Source: Corynebacterium sp. Marseille-P3884 (lineage in GTDB: Bacteria; Actinomycetota; Actinomycetes; Mycobacteriales; Mycobacteriaceae). Taken from it: DNA of 37,526 nucleotides. Positions within the stretch are counted from its first letter, which is position 1. Each line of letters begins with the position of its first letter. Both the position numbers and the translations under genes were made by a program. Under the pieces are notes generated by a model. The model made no database searches and was not told the origin of the DNA. It saw only the letters and a program-made list of their open reading frames with translations. Where the stretch lies: positions 1 to 37,526 of the forward strand of contig NZ_JAGKSD010000022.1 in NCBI RefSeq assembly GCF_017942225.1. Reading direction: 5' to 3'. Shown here in pieces: positions 6,599 through 15,119 of the stretch.

Positions 6599-7819
6599 TT
6601 ACAGAAGCGACTTGTACACGTCGACGGTTTCTTGGGCGATTTTGTCCCAGGTGAATTCTTTTTTCACGCGGGTCAGACCAGCTGCTGCGAAGCGTTTGGT
6701 GGTGGCCGCGTCCTGGGCGAGTGCGTTGACTGCGGCGGCGAGGTCCTTCTCGAAGGATTGTGTGTCGTCCGCGTCGTAGTGCACCAGGGTACCGGTCTCG
6801 CCGTCAACGACAACTTCGGGAATGCCGCCCACGTCGGACGCGACGACGGCGGTGTTGCACGCCATCGCCTCCAAGTTCACGATGCCCAGCGGTTCGTACA
6901 CCGACGGGCACACGAAAATGTCGGCTGCGGAGTAGATGTCGCGGATATCTTCTTTCGGCAGCATGTCCGTCACCCAATGCACGCCGTCGCGCATCGCACG
7001 AAGCTTATCGACGAGCCCCTCCGTCTCCTCCGCAATCTCCTTCGTATCGGGAGCTCCTGCGCAGAGAATCAACTGGATATCCGGGTCGAAATCCTGGGCT
7101 GCCTTCACCAGGTGGGGCACGCCCTTCTGGCGGGTGATGCGCCCGACAAAAGCGACGACGGGGCGAGACGGGTCGATGCCGAGGCGCTCGATGACATTCT
7201 TTTCGCTGCTCGCGTCGGCTGCGGCACTGTCGGTTTCGCCACGCAGGTCGCCGGCGGCGTCGACGGTGGGGTACCAGAACGAGGTGTCGATGCCGTTGAG
7301 GACGACGTGGACACGCGAGGCGTCGATGCGCGGGTAGGCGCGCAAGATGGCGTCCTTCATGCCGGCGGAGACTCCGATGACGGCGTCGGCGTTTTCCATG
7401 GCGTTCTTCTCGGACCAAGAGGAGACGTCGTAGCCGCCGCCGAGCTGCTCGCGCTTCCACGGGCGGTCGGGTTCGAGGGAGTGCGCGGTGACGACGTGCG
7501 GGACACCGTGCAGCAGTCCGGCGAGGTGCCCGCCGAGGCCCGAGTACCAGGTGTGGGAGTGGACAATGTCGACATCGGAAGCGGCATGAGCCATGCGCAG
7601 GCCCGTCGACATGGTCTTGATAGCGCCGTTCGCGTCATCCAAGGCGGGGTCGACGCCGTGGACGTACACGTTTTCCGCGTCGCGGGGCTGGCCCATGCAG
7701 TGGACGTCCACGGTGACGTCGTCAAGCTTGCGCATGAAGCGCGTGAGCTCCGTGACATGGACTCCCGCGCCTCCGTAGATTTCGGGCGGATATTCGCGGG
7801 TCATCATTCCGACTCTCAT
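6599..7819 (-). CDS. glgA: Actinobacterial glycogen synthase (GT4)
   Basis: A 406-residue GT4 glycosyltransferase of the coryne-type GlgA/GlgM family, using ADP-glucose to elongate glycogen or make maltose-1-phosphate. The N-terminus MRVGMMTREYPPEIYGGAGVHV carries the GGAG donor-loop motif. VAFVGRITRQKGVPHLVKA starts the second Rossmann domain, and FVCPSVYEPLGIVNLEAMAC contains the conserved E-x7-E. The ATG at 7819 is preferred over an upstream GTG at 7897 because family proteins start here and TAGTCT sits eight bases before it. One copy of the 11-mer lies within it. It is divergent from glgC, with the GH32-like gene downstream. Confidence 0.9.
   Translation of the reverse strand: MRVGMMTREYPPEIYGGAGVHVTELTRFMRKLDDVTVDVHCMGQPRDAENVYVHGVDPALDDANGAIKTMSTGLRMAHAASDVDIVHSHTWYSGLGGHLAGLLHGVPHVVTAHSLEPDRPWKREQLGGGYDVSSWSEKNAMENADAVIGVSAGMKDAILRAYPRIDASRVHVVLNGIDTSFWYPTVDAAGDLRGETDSAAADASSEKNVIERLGIDPSRPVVAFVGRITRQKGVPHLVKAAQDFDPDIQLILCAGAPDTKEIAEETEGLVDKLRAMRDGVHWVTDMLPKEDIRDIYSAADIFVCPSVYEPLGIVNLEAMACNTAVVASDVGGIPEVVVDGETGTLVHYDADDTQSFEKDLAAAVNALAQDAATTKRFAAAGLTRVKKEFTWDKIAQETVDVYKSLL
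7003..7013 (-). repeat. 11-mer word, copy 3
   Basis: Inside glgA, read as Val-Asp-Lys. Confidence 0.85.
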
Positions 7820-7827
7820 GCTCTCCG

Positions 7828-7833
7828 AGACTA
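7828..7833 (-). promoter_or_regulatory. -10 box of glgA promoter
   Basis: TAGTCT on the minus strand, eight bases before the glgA ATG; fits near-leaderless initiation. Confidence 0.55.
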
Positions 7834-7891
7834 GTAGCGTTTTCACGGCCGTGCAGGCACCCACGGAGGGAGGTGGCGGGTGTCCCATTTG

Positions 7892-7903
7892 CTGCAAGTG
7901 CAG
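7892..7903. repeat. Small inverted repeat in glgA-glgC intergenic region
   Basis: CTGCAAGTGCAG has five-base complementary arms around AG, in the 119-base divergent promoter region between glgA and glgC. It could be a regulator site, but it is short and no regulator is recognised. Confidence 0.3.
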
Positions 7904-7925
7904 TGCAGCTTTAGCTCTTCTTACC

Positions 7926-7931
7926 TAGGCT
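7926..7931 (+). promoter_or_regulatory. -10 box of leaderless glgC promoter
   Basis: TAGGCT, seven bases before the glgC GTG with no Shine-Dalgarno of normal spacing; indicates leaderless transcription. Confidence 0.55.
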
Positions 7932-7938
7932 TGGGGGT

Positions 7939-9162
7939 GTGAACAGCCAGCCGAATGTCCTCGCCATTGTCCTCGCGGGCGGAGAAGGCAAGCGCCTTTT
8001 TCCGTTGACTCTCGACCGCGCCAAGCCCGCCGTGCCGTTCGGCGGGAATTACCGTCTCGTCGACTTCGTTCTGTCCAACCTCGTCAACGCCGGGTACAAC
8101 CGCATCGCGGTGCTGACGCAGTACAAATCGCACTCGCTCGACCGCCACGTGGCTACCGCGTGGAATTTCTCGGGGCCGATGCACCAGTACATCGCGTCGG
8201 TGCCGGCGCAGCAGCGTCTGGGTAAGCGCTGGTACCAGGGGTCGGCGGATGCGCTTTTGCAGTCGCTGAACCTCATCTACGACGAGCAGCCGGACTACGT
8301 GCTCGTCTTCGGCGCTGACCACGTCTACCGCATGGATCCGTCGCAGATGGTCGAGGACCACATCGCGTCGGGCAAGTCGTGCACCGTCGCCGGCATCCGC
8401 GTGCCGCGCGTCGAGGCCACGGCGTTCGGCTGCATCCAGTCCGACGACGACGGCACGATCACGGAGTTTTTGGAAAAGCCAGCCGACCCGCCGGGCACGC
8501 CCGACGACCCAGAGGTCACCTACGCGTCGATGGGCAATTATTGCTTTTCGACGGAGGCGCTTATCGACGCCCTCCGCGAAGACAACGACAACGAGTCCTC
8601 CTCCCACGACATGGGCGGGGACATCATTCCGTATTTTGTCGGCAAGGGCGACGCCCACGTCTACGACTTCTCCGCCAACCAGGTGCCCGGCGCGACTGAG
8701 CGTGACAAGGGGTACTGGCGTGACGTCGGCACCATCGATTCCTTCTACGATGCCCACATGGATCTCATCTCGATCCACCCGGTGTTCAACCTGTACAACA
8801 AGTCGTGGCCGATTCACTCCACTGAGGACGAGAATCTGCCGCCCGCGAAATTCGTCTCCGGCGGTATCGCGCAGGAGTCCATCATCGCGCCGGGCTCGAT
8901 CATTTCGGGTTCCACGGTGCGCAATTCTGTGCTGTCGACGGACGTGCGCGTGGAAGAAGGCGCGACGGTCGAGTCATCCGTGCTCATGCCAGGTGTACGC
9001 GTCGGCCGCGGAGCTGTCGTGCGCCACGCCATCTTGGATAAGAACGTCTACGTTTCGGACGGCGCGACCGTCGGCGTCGACGAGGACAACGACCGTGCCC
9101 GCGAGTTCACCATCTCGAAGGCCGGTGTTGTGGTGGTGGGCAAGTCCGAGGTCGTCGAGTAG
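7939..9162 (+). CDS. glgC: Glucose-1-phosphate adenylyltransferase
   Basis: A 407-residue ADP-glucose pyrophosphorylase, which makes ADP-glucose from ATP and glucose-1-phosphate for glycogen synthesis. [18 protein letters not shown] (residues 6-23) is the nucleotidyltransferase loop; [48 protein letters not shown] and [15 protein letters not shown] are all typical. The C-terminal third is the left-handed beta-helix of hexapeptide repeats. Length matches the family. It is divergent from glgA with a short shared promoter region, and its stop abuts the stop of the convergent methyltransferase. One copy of the 11-mer lies at 8559-8569. Confidence 0.95.
   Translation: MNSQPNVLAIVLAGGEGKRLFPLTLDRAKPAVPFGGNYRLVDFVLSNLVNAGYNRIAVLTQYKSHSLDRHVATAWNFSGPMHQYIASVPAQQRLGKRWYQGSADALLQSLNLIYDEQPDYVLVFGADHVYRMDPSQMVEDHIASGKSCTVAGIRVPRVEATAFGCIQSDDDGTITEFLEKPADPPGTPDDPEVTYASMGNYCFSTEALIDALREDNDNESSSHDMGGDIIPYFVGKGDAHVYDFSANQVPGATERDKGYWRDVGTIDSFYDAHMDLISIHPVFNLYNKSWPIHSTEDENLPPAKFVSGGIAQESIIAPGSIISGSTVRNSVLSTDVRVEEGATVESSVLMPGVRVGRGAVVRHAILDKNVYVSDGATVGVDEDNDRAREFTISKAGVVVVGKSEVVE
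8559..8569 (-). repeat. 11-mer word, copy 4
   Basis: Inside glgC, read as Leu-Ile-Asp. Confidence 0.85.
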
Positions 9163-9813
9163 TTAGACGCGGCGCGTCACTAGCGTCACCCCGGAATCGA
9201 GGGGGAGACGCGTCACGACGGCGCCTTCCAGCCCATCCACCAGCTCATCCGCTTCCCGCGCAGCGAGAGTGGCGCGGTCTTTGCGGGTGGGGTCGGTGAC
9301 GGTGCCGTCGAGAAGCGAACCCGCGAGAACGAGAGTGCCGCCGGGCGAGAGCAGCGGCCACGCGGCCTCGACGACAGCCGGCAAATCCACCGGGTCGACG
9401 TCCGCGTAGACGAGGTGGTACGCGCCCGTCGCGAGCCGTCCGAGCACGTCGAGCGGGCGTGACGGCAGGAAACGCGCGCGCGATCCGCCGAAGCCAGCGT
9501 CCCGGAACGCGGCCTTCGCGCGTGCCTGGTGGTCCGCCTCCGGGTCGATGCACGTCAACGGGGCCTTGTCCGGCAGTCCCGCGAGAATGTGCAGGCCCAC
9601 AACGCCGGCGGCGGGCGTCATCGCGACAGCGCCCGTCGCGGCAGCGCCGCTGGTGGCGCCGGCTGCAGCCAACGTACCCAGCAATTCACCCACCGCGACG
9701 CTCGGGGTGGGAAGGGAGTATTCGGAGGCGTCGGCGCGGGCGTCGATAAGCGGGCCCTCTTGCTGCTTGCCTGTGATGTACTCGTTGAGGGACGAAAATG
9801 CTGAATTGCTCAC
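9163..9813 (-). CDS. SAM-dependent O-methyltransferase (Rv1220c-like)
   Basis: A 216-residue class I methyltransferase related to actinobacterial O-methyltransferases (COMT-like, Rv1220c position). The expected glycine-rich motif I region is in the Ala/Gly/Thr-rich stretch before [34 protein letters not shown] is motif II-like, and [34 protein letters not shown] is the post-motif strand. The substrate is unknown. It lies back-to-back with sigE, the conserved mycobacterial arrangement. The GTG start at 9813 has TAGGAT six bases upstream. Its stop touches the glgC stop with no gap. Confidence 0.8.
   Translation of the reverse strand: MSNSAFSSLNEYITGKQQEGPLIDARADASEYSLPTPSVAVGELLGTLAAAGATSGAAATGAVAMTPAAGVVGLHILAGLPDKAPLTCIDPEADHQARAKAAFRDAGFGGSRARFLPSRPLDVLGRLATGAYHLVYADVDPVDLPAVVEAAWPLLSPGGTLVLAGSLLDGTVTDPTRKDRATLAAREADELVDGLEGAVVTRLPLDSGVTLVTRRV
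9741..9751 (+). repeat. 11-mer word, copy 5
   Basis: Inside the O-methyltransferase gene near its N-terminus, antisense to it, read as Leu-Ile-Asp. Confidence 0.85.
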
Positions 9814-9819
9814 ACGAAT

Positions 9820-9825
9820 ATCCTA
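9820..9825 (-). promoter_or_regulatory. -10 box of leaderless methyltransferase promoter
   Basis: TAGGAT on the minus strand, six bases before the GTG start, within the short divergent region shared with sigE. Confidence 0.5.
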
Positions 9826-9878
9826 CGAAATCGACCCCGGCGGTGCGTGGACCCGCGCGGTACGCAACAATAGTGAGC

Positions 9879-10463
9879 ATGCACGACGACGCCACCGGCA
9901 CCGCCGCCTTCGACCAAGGCCACGGCGAGATGCCCAGCTGGGCAGAGCTCGTCGAGGAGCACGCCGACAGCGTGTACCGCCTCGCGTTCCGCCTCGCCGG
10001 CAACCAGCAAGACGCCGAGGACCTCACACAAGAGACGTTCATGCGCGTGTTCCGCAACCTGAAGACGTACAAGCCCGGCACGTTCGAGGGCTGGCTGCAC
10101 CGCATCACGACGAACCTGTTCCTCGACATGGTGCGTCACCGCAGCAAGATCCGCATGGAGGCGCTGCCCGAGGACTACGAGCGCGTCCCCGGCACCGCCC
10201 CGACGCCCGAGCAGGTGTACACCGCGACGAACCTCGACCCCGCGCTGCAGGCTGCGCTCGACGAACTCGGGCCTGAATTCCGCGTGTCCGTCGTGCTCTG
10301 CGATGTCGTCGGGATGAGCTACGAGGAGATCGCGAAGACGCTCGGCGTGAAGATGGGCACCGTCCGTTCGCGCATCCACCGCGGCCGCAGCCAGTTGCGC
10401 GCCTCGCTCGAGGCCCAGGCCGCGTCGAGCGAGGCGGCCCGCGAGCTCATTCGCGCGAGGTGA
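9879..10463 (+). CDS. sigE: ECF RNA polymerase sigma factor SigE
   Basis: An ECF sigma factor of about 194 residues controlling the envelope and surface stress response in corynebacteria and mycobacteria. Region 2 is seen in [55 protein letters not shown], and region 4 in [41 protein letters not shown], with its helix-turn-helix. The frame is open back to 9798, but ATG 9879 is chosen because upstream residues do not resemble the family; an in-frame GTG at 9873 is equally close. The downstream anti-sigma gene starts seven bases after the stop, a typical sigma/anti-sigma operon. Position next to the O-methyltransferase and tatB matches M. tuberculosis sigE. Confidence 0.88.
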   Translation: MHDDATGTAAFDQGHGEMPSWAELVEEHADSVYRLAFRLAGNQQDAEDLTQETFMRVFRNLKTYKPGTFEGWLHRITTNLFLDMVRHRSKIRMEALPEDYERVPGTAPTPEQVYTATNLDPALQAALDELGPEFRVSVVLCDVVGMSYEEIAKTLGVKMGTVRSRIHRGRSQLRASLEAQAASSEAARELIRAR

Positions 10464-10470
10464 CAGCCCC

Positions 10471-10809
10471 GTGCCCACCTTTGATTCCATCGACCACCTC
10501 AATTTCGAAGCCGTCGCCGCGCTTATCGACGACGAACTCACCCCCACCGCCCTCCGCCGCGCCCAACAGCATCTGCTGCAGTGCCCCGACTGCCGTCGCG
10601 AAGTCGCTCAGCAGCGCGCCGCCGCCGATGCCGTGCGCGAACACAATTCCGACGGGTGCTTGCGCGCGCCGCGGTCGTTGGTGGAACGCCTGCAGCATCT
10701 CGACGCCGCCGACGCGGACGCCCCCGCTGCCGCTGCCGATTCCCGCTCCCACGATTCGTCGGGGAAGCGGGCCTTTTCCTGGCTCCGCACGCGCGACGGG
10801 CTAAAGTGA
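10471..10809 (+). CDS. cseE: Zinc anti-sigma factor of SigE
   Basis: A 112-residue ZAS-family anti-sigma factor. QHLLQCPDCRR (about residues 33-43) supplies the HxxxCxxC zinc-binding motif after an N-terminal helix, as in RseA/CseE, which binds SigE and is released under stress. There is no membrane helix, so it is a soluble type. The GTG start lies seven bases after the sigE TGA, so the genes are co-transcribed. The last codons contain the -10 box of tatB. A copy of the 11-mer lies at 10521-10531. Confidence 0.85.
   Translation: MPTFDSIDHLNFEAVAALIDDELTPTALRRAQQHLLQCPDCRREVAQQRAAADAVREHNSDGCLRAPRSLVERLQHLDAADADAPAAAADSRSHDSSGKRAFSWLRTRDGLK
10521..10531 (-). repeat. 11-mer word, copy 6
   Basis: Inside the anti-sigma gene, read as Leu-Ile-Asp. 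Confidence 0.85.
10802..10807 (+). promoter_or_regulatory. -10 box of leaderless tatB promoter
   Basis: TAAAGT, six bases before the tatB GTG, overlapping the anti-sigma stop codon. It suggests that tatB can be transcribed apart from sigE. Confidence 0.5.
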
Positions 10810-10813
10810 AACC

Positions 10814-11311
10814 GTGTTTGACACTATCGGTTGGGGCGAAATCTTCGTCGTCGTGCTCGCGGGCCTGATCATTATCGGTCCCGAGCGCCTGCCTGGGGTC
10901 ATCATGGATGTCCGTGCCGCGATTTTCGCGGCGCGCCGCGCGATCAACGACGCGAAAAACGAGCTCTACGGCGAGGAATTCGACGAGTTCCGCAAACCGA
11001 TGAGCACCGTCACCGAATACGCCGCGATGGGGCCGAAGCGCGCCATCGCCAAAGTGCTTTTCGACGAAGACGGCGACTACCTCGACCAGTTCGACCCCCG
11101 CAAGATGATGGATGGGGACCCTTCTGTGGGCAGTTCGGCGGCTCCCGGTCCCAGCTCTGATGACGTGCAGAGATCGCAGGAGCGAGGGTCTAAACGGCGG
11201 CGTCGTCAGCCCGGAATGGGAGTCAGTGCGCCGCAGGACTCGCAGACAGGGAACCAGAACCCGCCGGCGCAGTCGGGCGGGGCAGGGTTCTCCTGGGCGG
11301 ACGTCACCTAG
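10814..11311 (+). CDS. tatB: Twin-arginine translocase subunit TatB
   Basis: A 165-residue TatB, part of the membrane complex that recognises twin-arginine signal peptides. The N-terminal helix MFDTIGWGEIFVVVLAGLIIIGPERLP has the family glutamate and the GPERLP hinge, followed by the amphipathic helix VIMDVRAAIFAARRAIND and a poorly conserved hydrophilic tail. Start GTG. In M. tuberculosis an htrA-type protease lies between the anti-sigma gene and tatB; it is absent here. The TAG stop overlaps the stop of the convergent mrp gene in the palindrome CTAG. Confidence 0.93.
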   Translation: MFDTIGWGEIFVVVLAGLIIIGPERLPGVIMDVRAAIFAARRAINDAKNELYGEEFDEFRKPMSTVTEYAAMGPKRAIAKVLFDEDGDYLDQFDPRKMMDGDPSVGSSAAPGPSSDDVQRSQERGSKRRRRQPGMGVSAPQDSQTGNQNPPAQSGGAGFSWADVT

Positions 11312-12450
11312 TTTCGGGTGACTCCTAAGTTGAGGTTCTTGCCGGCGAGGGAATCACGGCGGATCTTCAGCTTGCCGGCGATGTCGGCGATGGCCTTGCC
11401 GGACGGGGAGTCGGGGGCCTGCACGGCGATGGGGGTGCCTTCGTCACCCTGGACACGCAGAGCTGGATCGAGGGGGACAGAGCCGAGGAGGGGGACGTCG
11501 GTGCCGGTGATGGCGGTGAGGCGCTCGGCGACGTTCTCGCCGCCGCCGGTGCCGAAGACATCCATGGTGGTTCCGTCGGGCATGACCATGGCGGACATGT
11601 TCTCGATGACGCCGGCAACACGCTGGCCGGTCTGTTGCGAGATGGAGCCGGCGCGTTCAGCGACTTCAGCGGCAGCGGCCTGCGGTGTGGTCACGATGAG
11701 GAGCTCGGCATTCGGGACGAGCTGCGCCACGGTGATGGCCACGTCGCCGGTCCCGGGCGGAAGGTCCATGAAGAGGACGTCGAGTTCGGACCAGTAGACA
11801 TCGGAAAGAAACTGCTGGATAGCTCGGGTGAGCATCGGCCCACGCCACACGACCGGGGCGTTTCCTTCGACGAACTGGCCGATGGAGATGTGGCGGACGC
11901 CGTGGGCGATGGGCGGCATGAGCATCTCGTCGACAACCGTCGGGCCCTGGCCCGCCGAACCCATGAGGCCAGGGATGGAGTGGCCGTAGATATCGGCGTC
12001 CAAAATGCCGACGTTCAAGCCCTGCGCAGCCAGCGCGGTCGCCAGATTCACCGTCATTGAGGACTTGCCGACGCCGCCCTTGCCCGACGCCACCGCGAAC
12101 ACCCGCGTCGTCGAGCCCGGCTGCGCGAACGGGATCACCGGCTCTGAGCGATCGCCCTTGAGCCGCTGGGCGAGGTTGCGACGCTGCTCCTCACTCATCG
12201 TGTGCATGGTCACGCTGACTTCGCCGACGCCCTCGAGTTCCTCGAGCACGGCACGCACATTGGATTCGATGGTGTCGCGCATCGGGCATCCGGCAATGGT
12301 GAGGTAGATGCCGACGGCGACGTCGCGGCCGTCGATACGCACGGACTCGACCATGTCCAATTCGGTGATCGGTTTGCCGATCTCGGGGTCGTCGACCCGG
12401 GCGAGTGCGTTGCGGACAGCTGCTTCTGAAATCGGGGCTGTGTCAGTCAT
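11308..12450 (-). CDS. mrp: Mrp/ApbC-type iron-sulfur P-loop ATPase
   Basis: A 380-residue Mrp/NBP35-family ATPase implicated in iron-sulfur cluster transfer. Residues 1-90 form a MIP18/DUF59 domain (ALARVDDPEIGKPITELDMV, TIAGCPMRDTIESNV). The P-loop FAVASGKGGVGKSSMTVNLA lies near residue 115, LDADIYGHSIPGLMG follows, and DVLFMDLPPGTGDVAITVAQ is Walker B. The C-terminal CxxC of many Mrp proteins is absent (IENMSAMVMPDG), as is usual in actinobacteria as far as I know. TATACT nine bases before the ATG indicates a near-leaderless transcript. Confidence 0.92.
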   Translation of the reverse strand: MTDTAPISEAAVRNALARVDDPEIGKPITELDMVESVRIDGRDVAVGIYLTIAGCPMRDTIESNVRAVLEELEGVGEVSVTMHTMSEEQRRNLAQRLKGDRSEPVIPFAQPGSTTRVFAVASGKGGVGKSSMTVNLATALAAQGLNVGILDADIYGHSIPGLMGSAGQGPTVVDEMLMPPIAHGVRHISIGQFVEGNAPVVWRGPMLTRAIQQFLSDVYWSELDVLFMDLPPGTGDVAITVAQLVPNAELLIVTTPQAAAAEVAERAGSISQQTGQRVAGVIENMSAMVMPDGTTMDVFGTGGGENVAERLTAITGTDVPLLGSVPLDPALRVQGDEGTPIAVQAPDSPSGKAIADIAGKLKIRRDSLAGKNLNLGVTRN

Positions 12451-12459
12451 TGCCCGTAA

Positions 12460-12465
12460 AGTATA
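12460..12465 (-). promoter_or_regulatory. -10 box of mrp promoter
   Basis: TATACT on the minus strand, nine bases before the mrp ATG; close to the consensus TATAAT. Confidence 0.6.
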
Positions 12466-12540
12466 TGGCCTTCGCGCCCGCGGCTGAAGCCGGCACTAGA
12501 CTCGAACGGGTACACGAACGCGAAAACGAAGGATGAGCAC

Positions 12541-13083
12541 ATGAGCCAGCTGAATCCGGCACCCGGCGGCACCTCCGCATCGCGCCGTCCCGTCGACGGG
12601 CTGCAGCGCCCTTCGGGTTGGCCCGTGGGAAGCTTCAAGAATTACGAGGACGCGCAGGCCGCCGTCGACGGGCTGTCCGACCGCGAGTTCCCGGTAGAAG
12701 ACATCACGATCGTCGGCGTCGACCTCATGCAGGTCGAGCGGGTTACCGGGCGGCTGACGTGGGGGCGTGTGCTGGCGGGCGGCGCGCTGTCCGGCATGTG
12801 GTTCGGCCTCTTTGTCGGCTTGCTGTTTGCGCTGTTCACGCCGGATGTGTGGACGTCGCTTTTGTCCGCGCTCGTGATCGGCCTGCTCTTCGGCCTCGTC
12901 TTCGCCGCAATCGGGTACGCGTTCACGCGCGGCCGCCGCGATTTCTCGTCGGCGACGACCATCGTCGCCGGCCGTTACGACATTTTGTGCGAGCCGTCGT
13001 CCGCGCCCCGCGCCCGCGACATGATCGCGGAGATGGGGCCGCGTCCCGCACAATCGCTTATCGACGAAAGCCCCCAGAGCTAA
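12541..13083 (+). CDS. General-stress-protein-17M-like membrane protein
   Basis: A 180-residue protein. VGSFKNYEDAQAAVDGLSDREFPVEDITIVGVDL (about residues 29-62) matches the N-terminal ferredoxin-like domain of general stress protein 17M / YflT-type proteins. Two close membrane helices follow (about 78-100 and 103-124), then a hydrophilic C-terminal domain. A role in envelope stress is inferred from domain name and neighbours only. GAAGGA lies upstream of the ATG. The TAA stop overlaps the ATG of the lipoprotein gene by one base (TAATG), so they are translationally coupled. The last ten codons carry a copy of the 11-mer. Confidence 0.75.
   Translation: MSQLNPAPGGTSASRRPVDGLQRPSGWPVGSFKNYEDAQAAVDGLSDREFPVEDITIVGVDLMQVERVTGRLTWGRVLAGGALSGMWFGLFVGLLFALFTPDVWTSLLSALVIGLLFGLVFAAIGYAFTRGRRDFSSATTIVAGRYDILCEPSSAPRARDMIAEMGPRPAQSLIDESPQS
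13056..13066 (-). repeat. 11-mer word, copy 7
   Basis: In the last ten codons of the stress-type membrane protein gene, read as Leu-Ile-Asp. Confidence 0.85.
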
Positions 13084-13841
13084 TGCCCTCCCTTTCTCAC
13101 CTGCAGAGCAGGTCGCGTGGGTGCTCGTCGCGTTCATCGTGGTCGTCGGTTGGAGCTGCGCGAATCGTCGCCGCTATGTCAGCTGTGGGGATGCTTTTCG
13201 GCGCGACAGCGTGCGCGCCGGCCGAAGAACCGGTGCGGATTGCCGCTGATCCGTCTGATCCTGAGCAGATGGTGCTCGCCGAGATCTACCGTCAGGTGGC
13301 GGAGCTAGCCGGCAAGGAAGTGGGGATCGTCGGCCAGCAACTGAACGATGACGGCGAGAAGCTCGCCCTGCTTCAGGCCCGCGACGCGAATCTGGCGGTC
13401 ATGTGCGTGGGGTCGCTGGTCGTCGCGGCGAACCCGGCCGAGACTGACGCTTTAGAGGAGAAAAAGCGCGAGGCAGATACGGACGACTCCAACGATGTGG
13501 ATTTGGCGCTGGCGACTTATGATGCGGCCGTCGCGACGTTGCCTGGTGCGTTCAAGACCGTCGATCCGTCGCCTGCTGAGGGCTGCGCAGATGCCGACCA
13601 CGGCGACCTGCCGCAGAACATCATTCCCGTCTACCAGGCCGGGCTTTTCGACCGCGGCGTCCGCAACGCCATGAACAAAGTCACCCGTGCGTTGTCCACG
13701 ACAGACTTGGAGAAGCTCATCGAGAAGACCGAAGAAGACGGCGACCCCGGCGCTGCCGTCAATGCCTGGATGCAGGAGAAGACCGGCATGGGTTCCGAGT
13801 TGAAGCGCATCGTCGACGAAGGTCAGGCTCGCGAAGTCTAG
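13083..13841 (+). CDS. Predicted lipoprotein, possible solute-binding
   Basis: A 252-residue secreted protein starting at the ATG that overlaps the preceding stop. The N-terminus is arginine- and serine-rich, then hydrophobic (AAMSAVGMLFGATAC), with Cys near residue 45 as a probable lipidation site, although the -3 residue is not the usual Leu. RIAADPSDPEQMVLAEIYRQVAELAGKEVGIV resembles the opening of OpuAC/quaternary-amine substrate-binding domains. No ABC transporter partner lies next to it, so the function remains open. It is probably in an operon with the stress-type membrane protein. Confidence 0.65.
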   Translation: MPSLSHLQSRSRGCSSRSSWSSVGAARIVAAMSAVGMLFGATACAPAEEPVRIAADPSDPEQMVLAEIYRQVAELAGKEVGIVGQQLNDDGEKLALLQARDANLAVMCVGSLVVAANPAETDALEEKKREADTDDSNDVDLALATYDAAVATLPGAFKTVDPSPAEGCADADHGDLPQNIIPVYQAGLFDRGVRNAMNKVTRALSTTDLEKLIEKTEEDGDPGAAVNAWMQEKTGMGSELKRIVDEGQAREV

Positions 13842-13892
13842 AAGCCGATTGCAGGCGCGCCGAACTGGCCGTGGGGTGTGGTGGCCCCTCGG

Positions 13893-14963
13893 CTAGGTTC
13901 CGAACAACAGGTGCATCGCACCGTATTGGTGTGTCCGGTTTGGTACTGGTGTTCCGCGCGGTGAGATCCATGTCGGTGTCCCATCGCGCACCTGTATTCG
14001 ACCCCTGTTGTGTCTGTCGGGGTCATCGTCGTTGGTGCGGTTGTGATACCTGCACAACACCGACAAATTGTTCATATTCGTCGGCCCACCGCGGGCCCAC
14101 GGTTCAATGTGGTGGACCTCGCAATTATCAGCAGCATGCCGACAATCCGGCACTGGACACGTCGTCAGTGTTGCCCGGGCGAGATCGCGTTGTTTCTTAT
14201 TAGCGAACCGTTTCGTGTTGTACAGGTTCACCGGGCCTGCCTGAGGGTGGAAAAGTGCGACTTCCAAGTCGGACCCGTGGAACCGAGTCAGGTACTCCGC
14301 ACCAGTCATCGTCGTGCCATCAGACAACCCGAGGATGGTGTCATCACCCTGGCCGCCAAGGACCTTGATGTAATCCGGCAGCGGGATCTGCACCAGCGGG
14401 CGTGGAACAGCATCAGCAACAGCCCCATCCTTGTGCAGCAGATCGTGGAACGCCTCGTACATCTGCGGACCCTCAGGGCGGTTAGCGTCGAGTTTTTGGC
14501 GCAGGGCGTACTCAAGGGCAGCGATATCACTCGCATCACCAGTAGCGCTAAAGGTGCGTTTACCTTTCCGTTCCTTACCGAACCGGACCGACGACTCCGG
14601 GGCAGGTGTATCCACCTCAGGAACGATGTCTTTCGCACGACGCTTCAACGTCTCGTAGTTCCCGCGCACAGACAACAACGCCAGGCGGATTGTCCACTTT
14701 TCTTTCTCGGTACCCAACGAACGCACTTGTTGTTCGATGAACAGGATCTGGTCGAGTGACTTCCCCGTCTCGCGGGCGATGCGTACCGCGTGGGCTTGCT
14801 TACGGGTGGAGCGGGTCGTGCCGAAGTAGGTCTCGTGGGCTTTTTCCCACTCGATATACGTGGTGGGTTTGACGCCGGCAGCCTGAGCAGCCTGACGGTC
14901 GAAACCGGCCAGGATGTCCATCGGACTACCGAGTGTTGTCAGAAACGCGTCAAAATCGTTCAC
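13893..14963 (-). CDS. DUF222/13E12-type HNH endonuclease-like protein
   Basis: A 356-residue protein of the DUF222 + HNH family (13E12 repeat type) common in multiple copies in actinobacterial genomes. The C-terminal HNH fold is complete: CPVPDCRHAADNCEVHHIEPWARGGPTNMNNLSVLCRYHN, with CxxxxC, HHI and HxN metal/catalytic residues (about residues 264-307). The N-terminal DUF222 region is helical. Family function is not established; nuclease activity is inferred from the motif. GTG start with TAACGT seven bases upstream. A strong palindrome lies 44 bases before the start. It separates the otherwise conserved mrp-kgd region and is probably an insertion relative to relatives. Confidence 0.82.
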   Translation of the reverse strand: MNDFDAFLTTLGSPMDILAGFDRQAAQAAGVKPTTYIEWEKAHETYFGTTRSTRKQAHAVRIARETGKSLDQILFIEQQVRSLGTEKEKWTIRLALLSVRGNYETLKRRAKDIVPEVDTPAPESSVRFGKERKGKRTFSATGDASDIAALEYALRQKLDANRPEGPQMYEAFHDLLHKDGAVADAVPRPLVQIPLPDYIKVLGGQGDDTILGLSDGTTMTGAEYLTRFHGSDLEVALFHPQAGPVNLYNTKRFANKKQRDLARATLTTCPVPDCRHAADNCEVHHIEPWARGGPTNMNNLSVLCRYHNRTNDDDPDRHNRGRIQVRDGTPTWISPRGTPVPNRTHQYGAMHLLFGT

Positions 14964-14970
14964 AGCACAA

Positions 14971-14976
14971 ACGTTA
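14971..14976 (-). promoter_or_regulatory. -10 box of HNH gene promoter
   Basis: TAACGT on the minus strand, seven bases before the GTG start; implies a leaderless transcript. Confidence 0.45.
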
Positions 14977-14994
14977 AACGCCCCGCAACCTATC

Positions 14995-15026
14995 GTCTAC
15001 GAAACAATGTCTACTTCAGTAGACAT
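14995..15026. promoter_or_regulatory. Operator-like palindrome upstream of HNH gene
   Basis: ATGTCTACTTCAGTAGACAT (15007-15026) has nine-base perfectly complementary arms around a two-base centre. A further half-site GTCTAC lies at 14995-15000, about where the -35 element of the HNH gene would be. The set of three GTCTAC/GTAGAC half-sites looks like a repressor operator. No T-run follows, so it is not a terminator for either flanking gene. Confidence 0.6.
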
Positions 15027-15119
15027 CGCCCAAACGGGCAGGTCACAGGGCGCTGAAATCGCCGAAACCCCGCCGCGCGCCGGTGAAAGGGCGTGGGGCG
15101 GGGTAGGGAGGGGAGAAGG

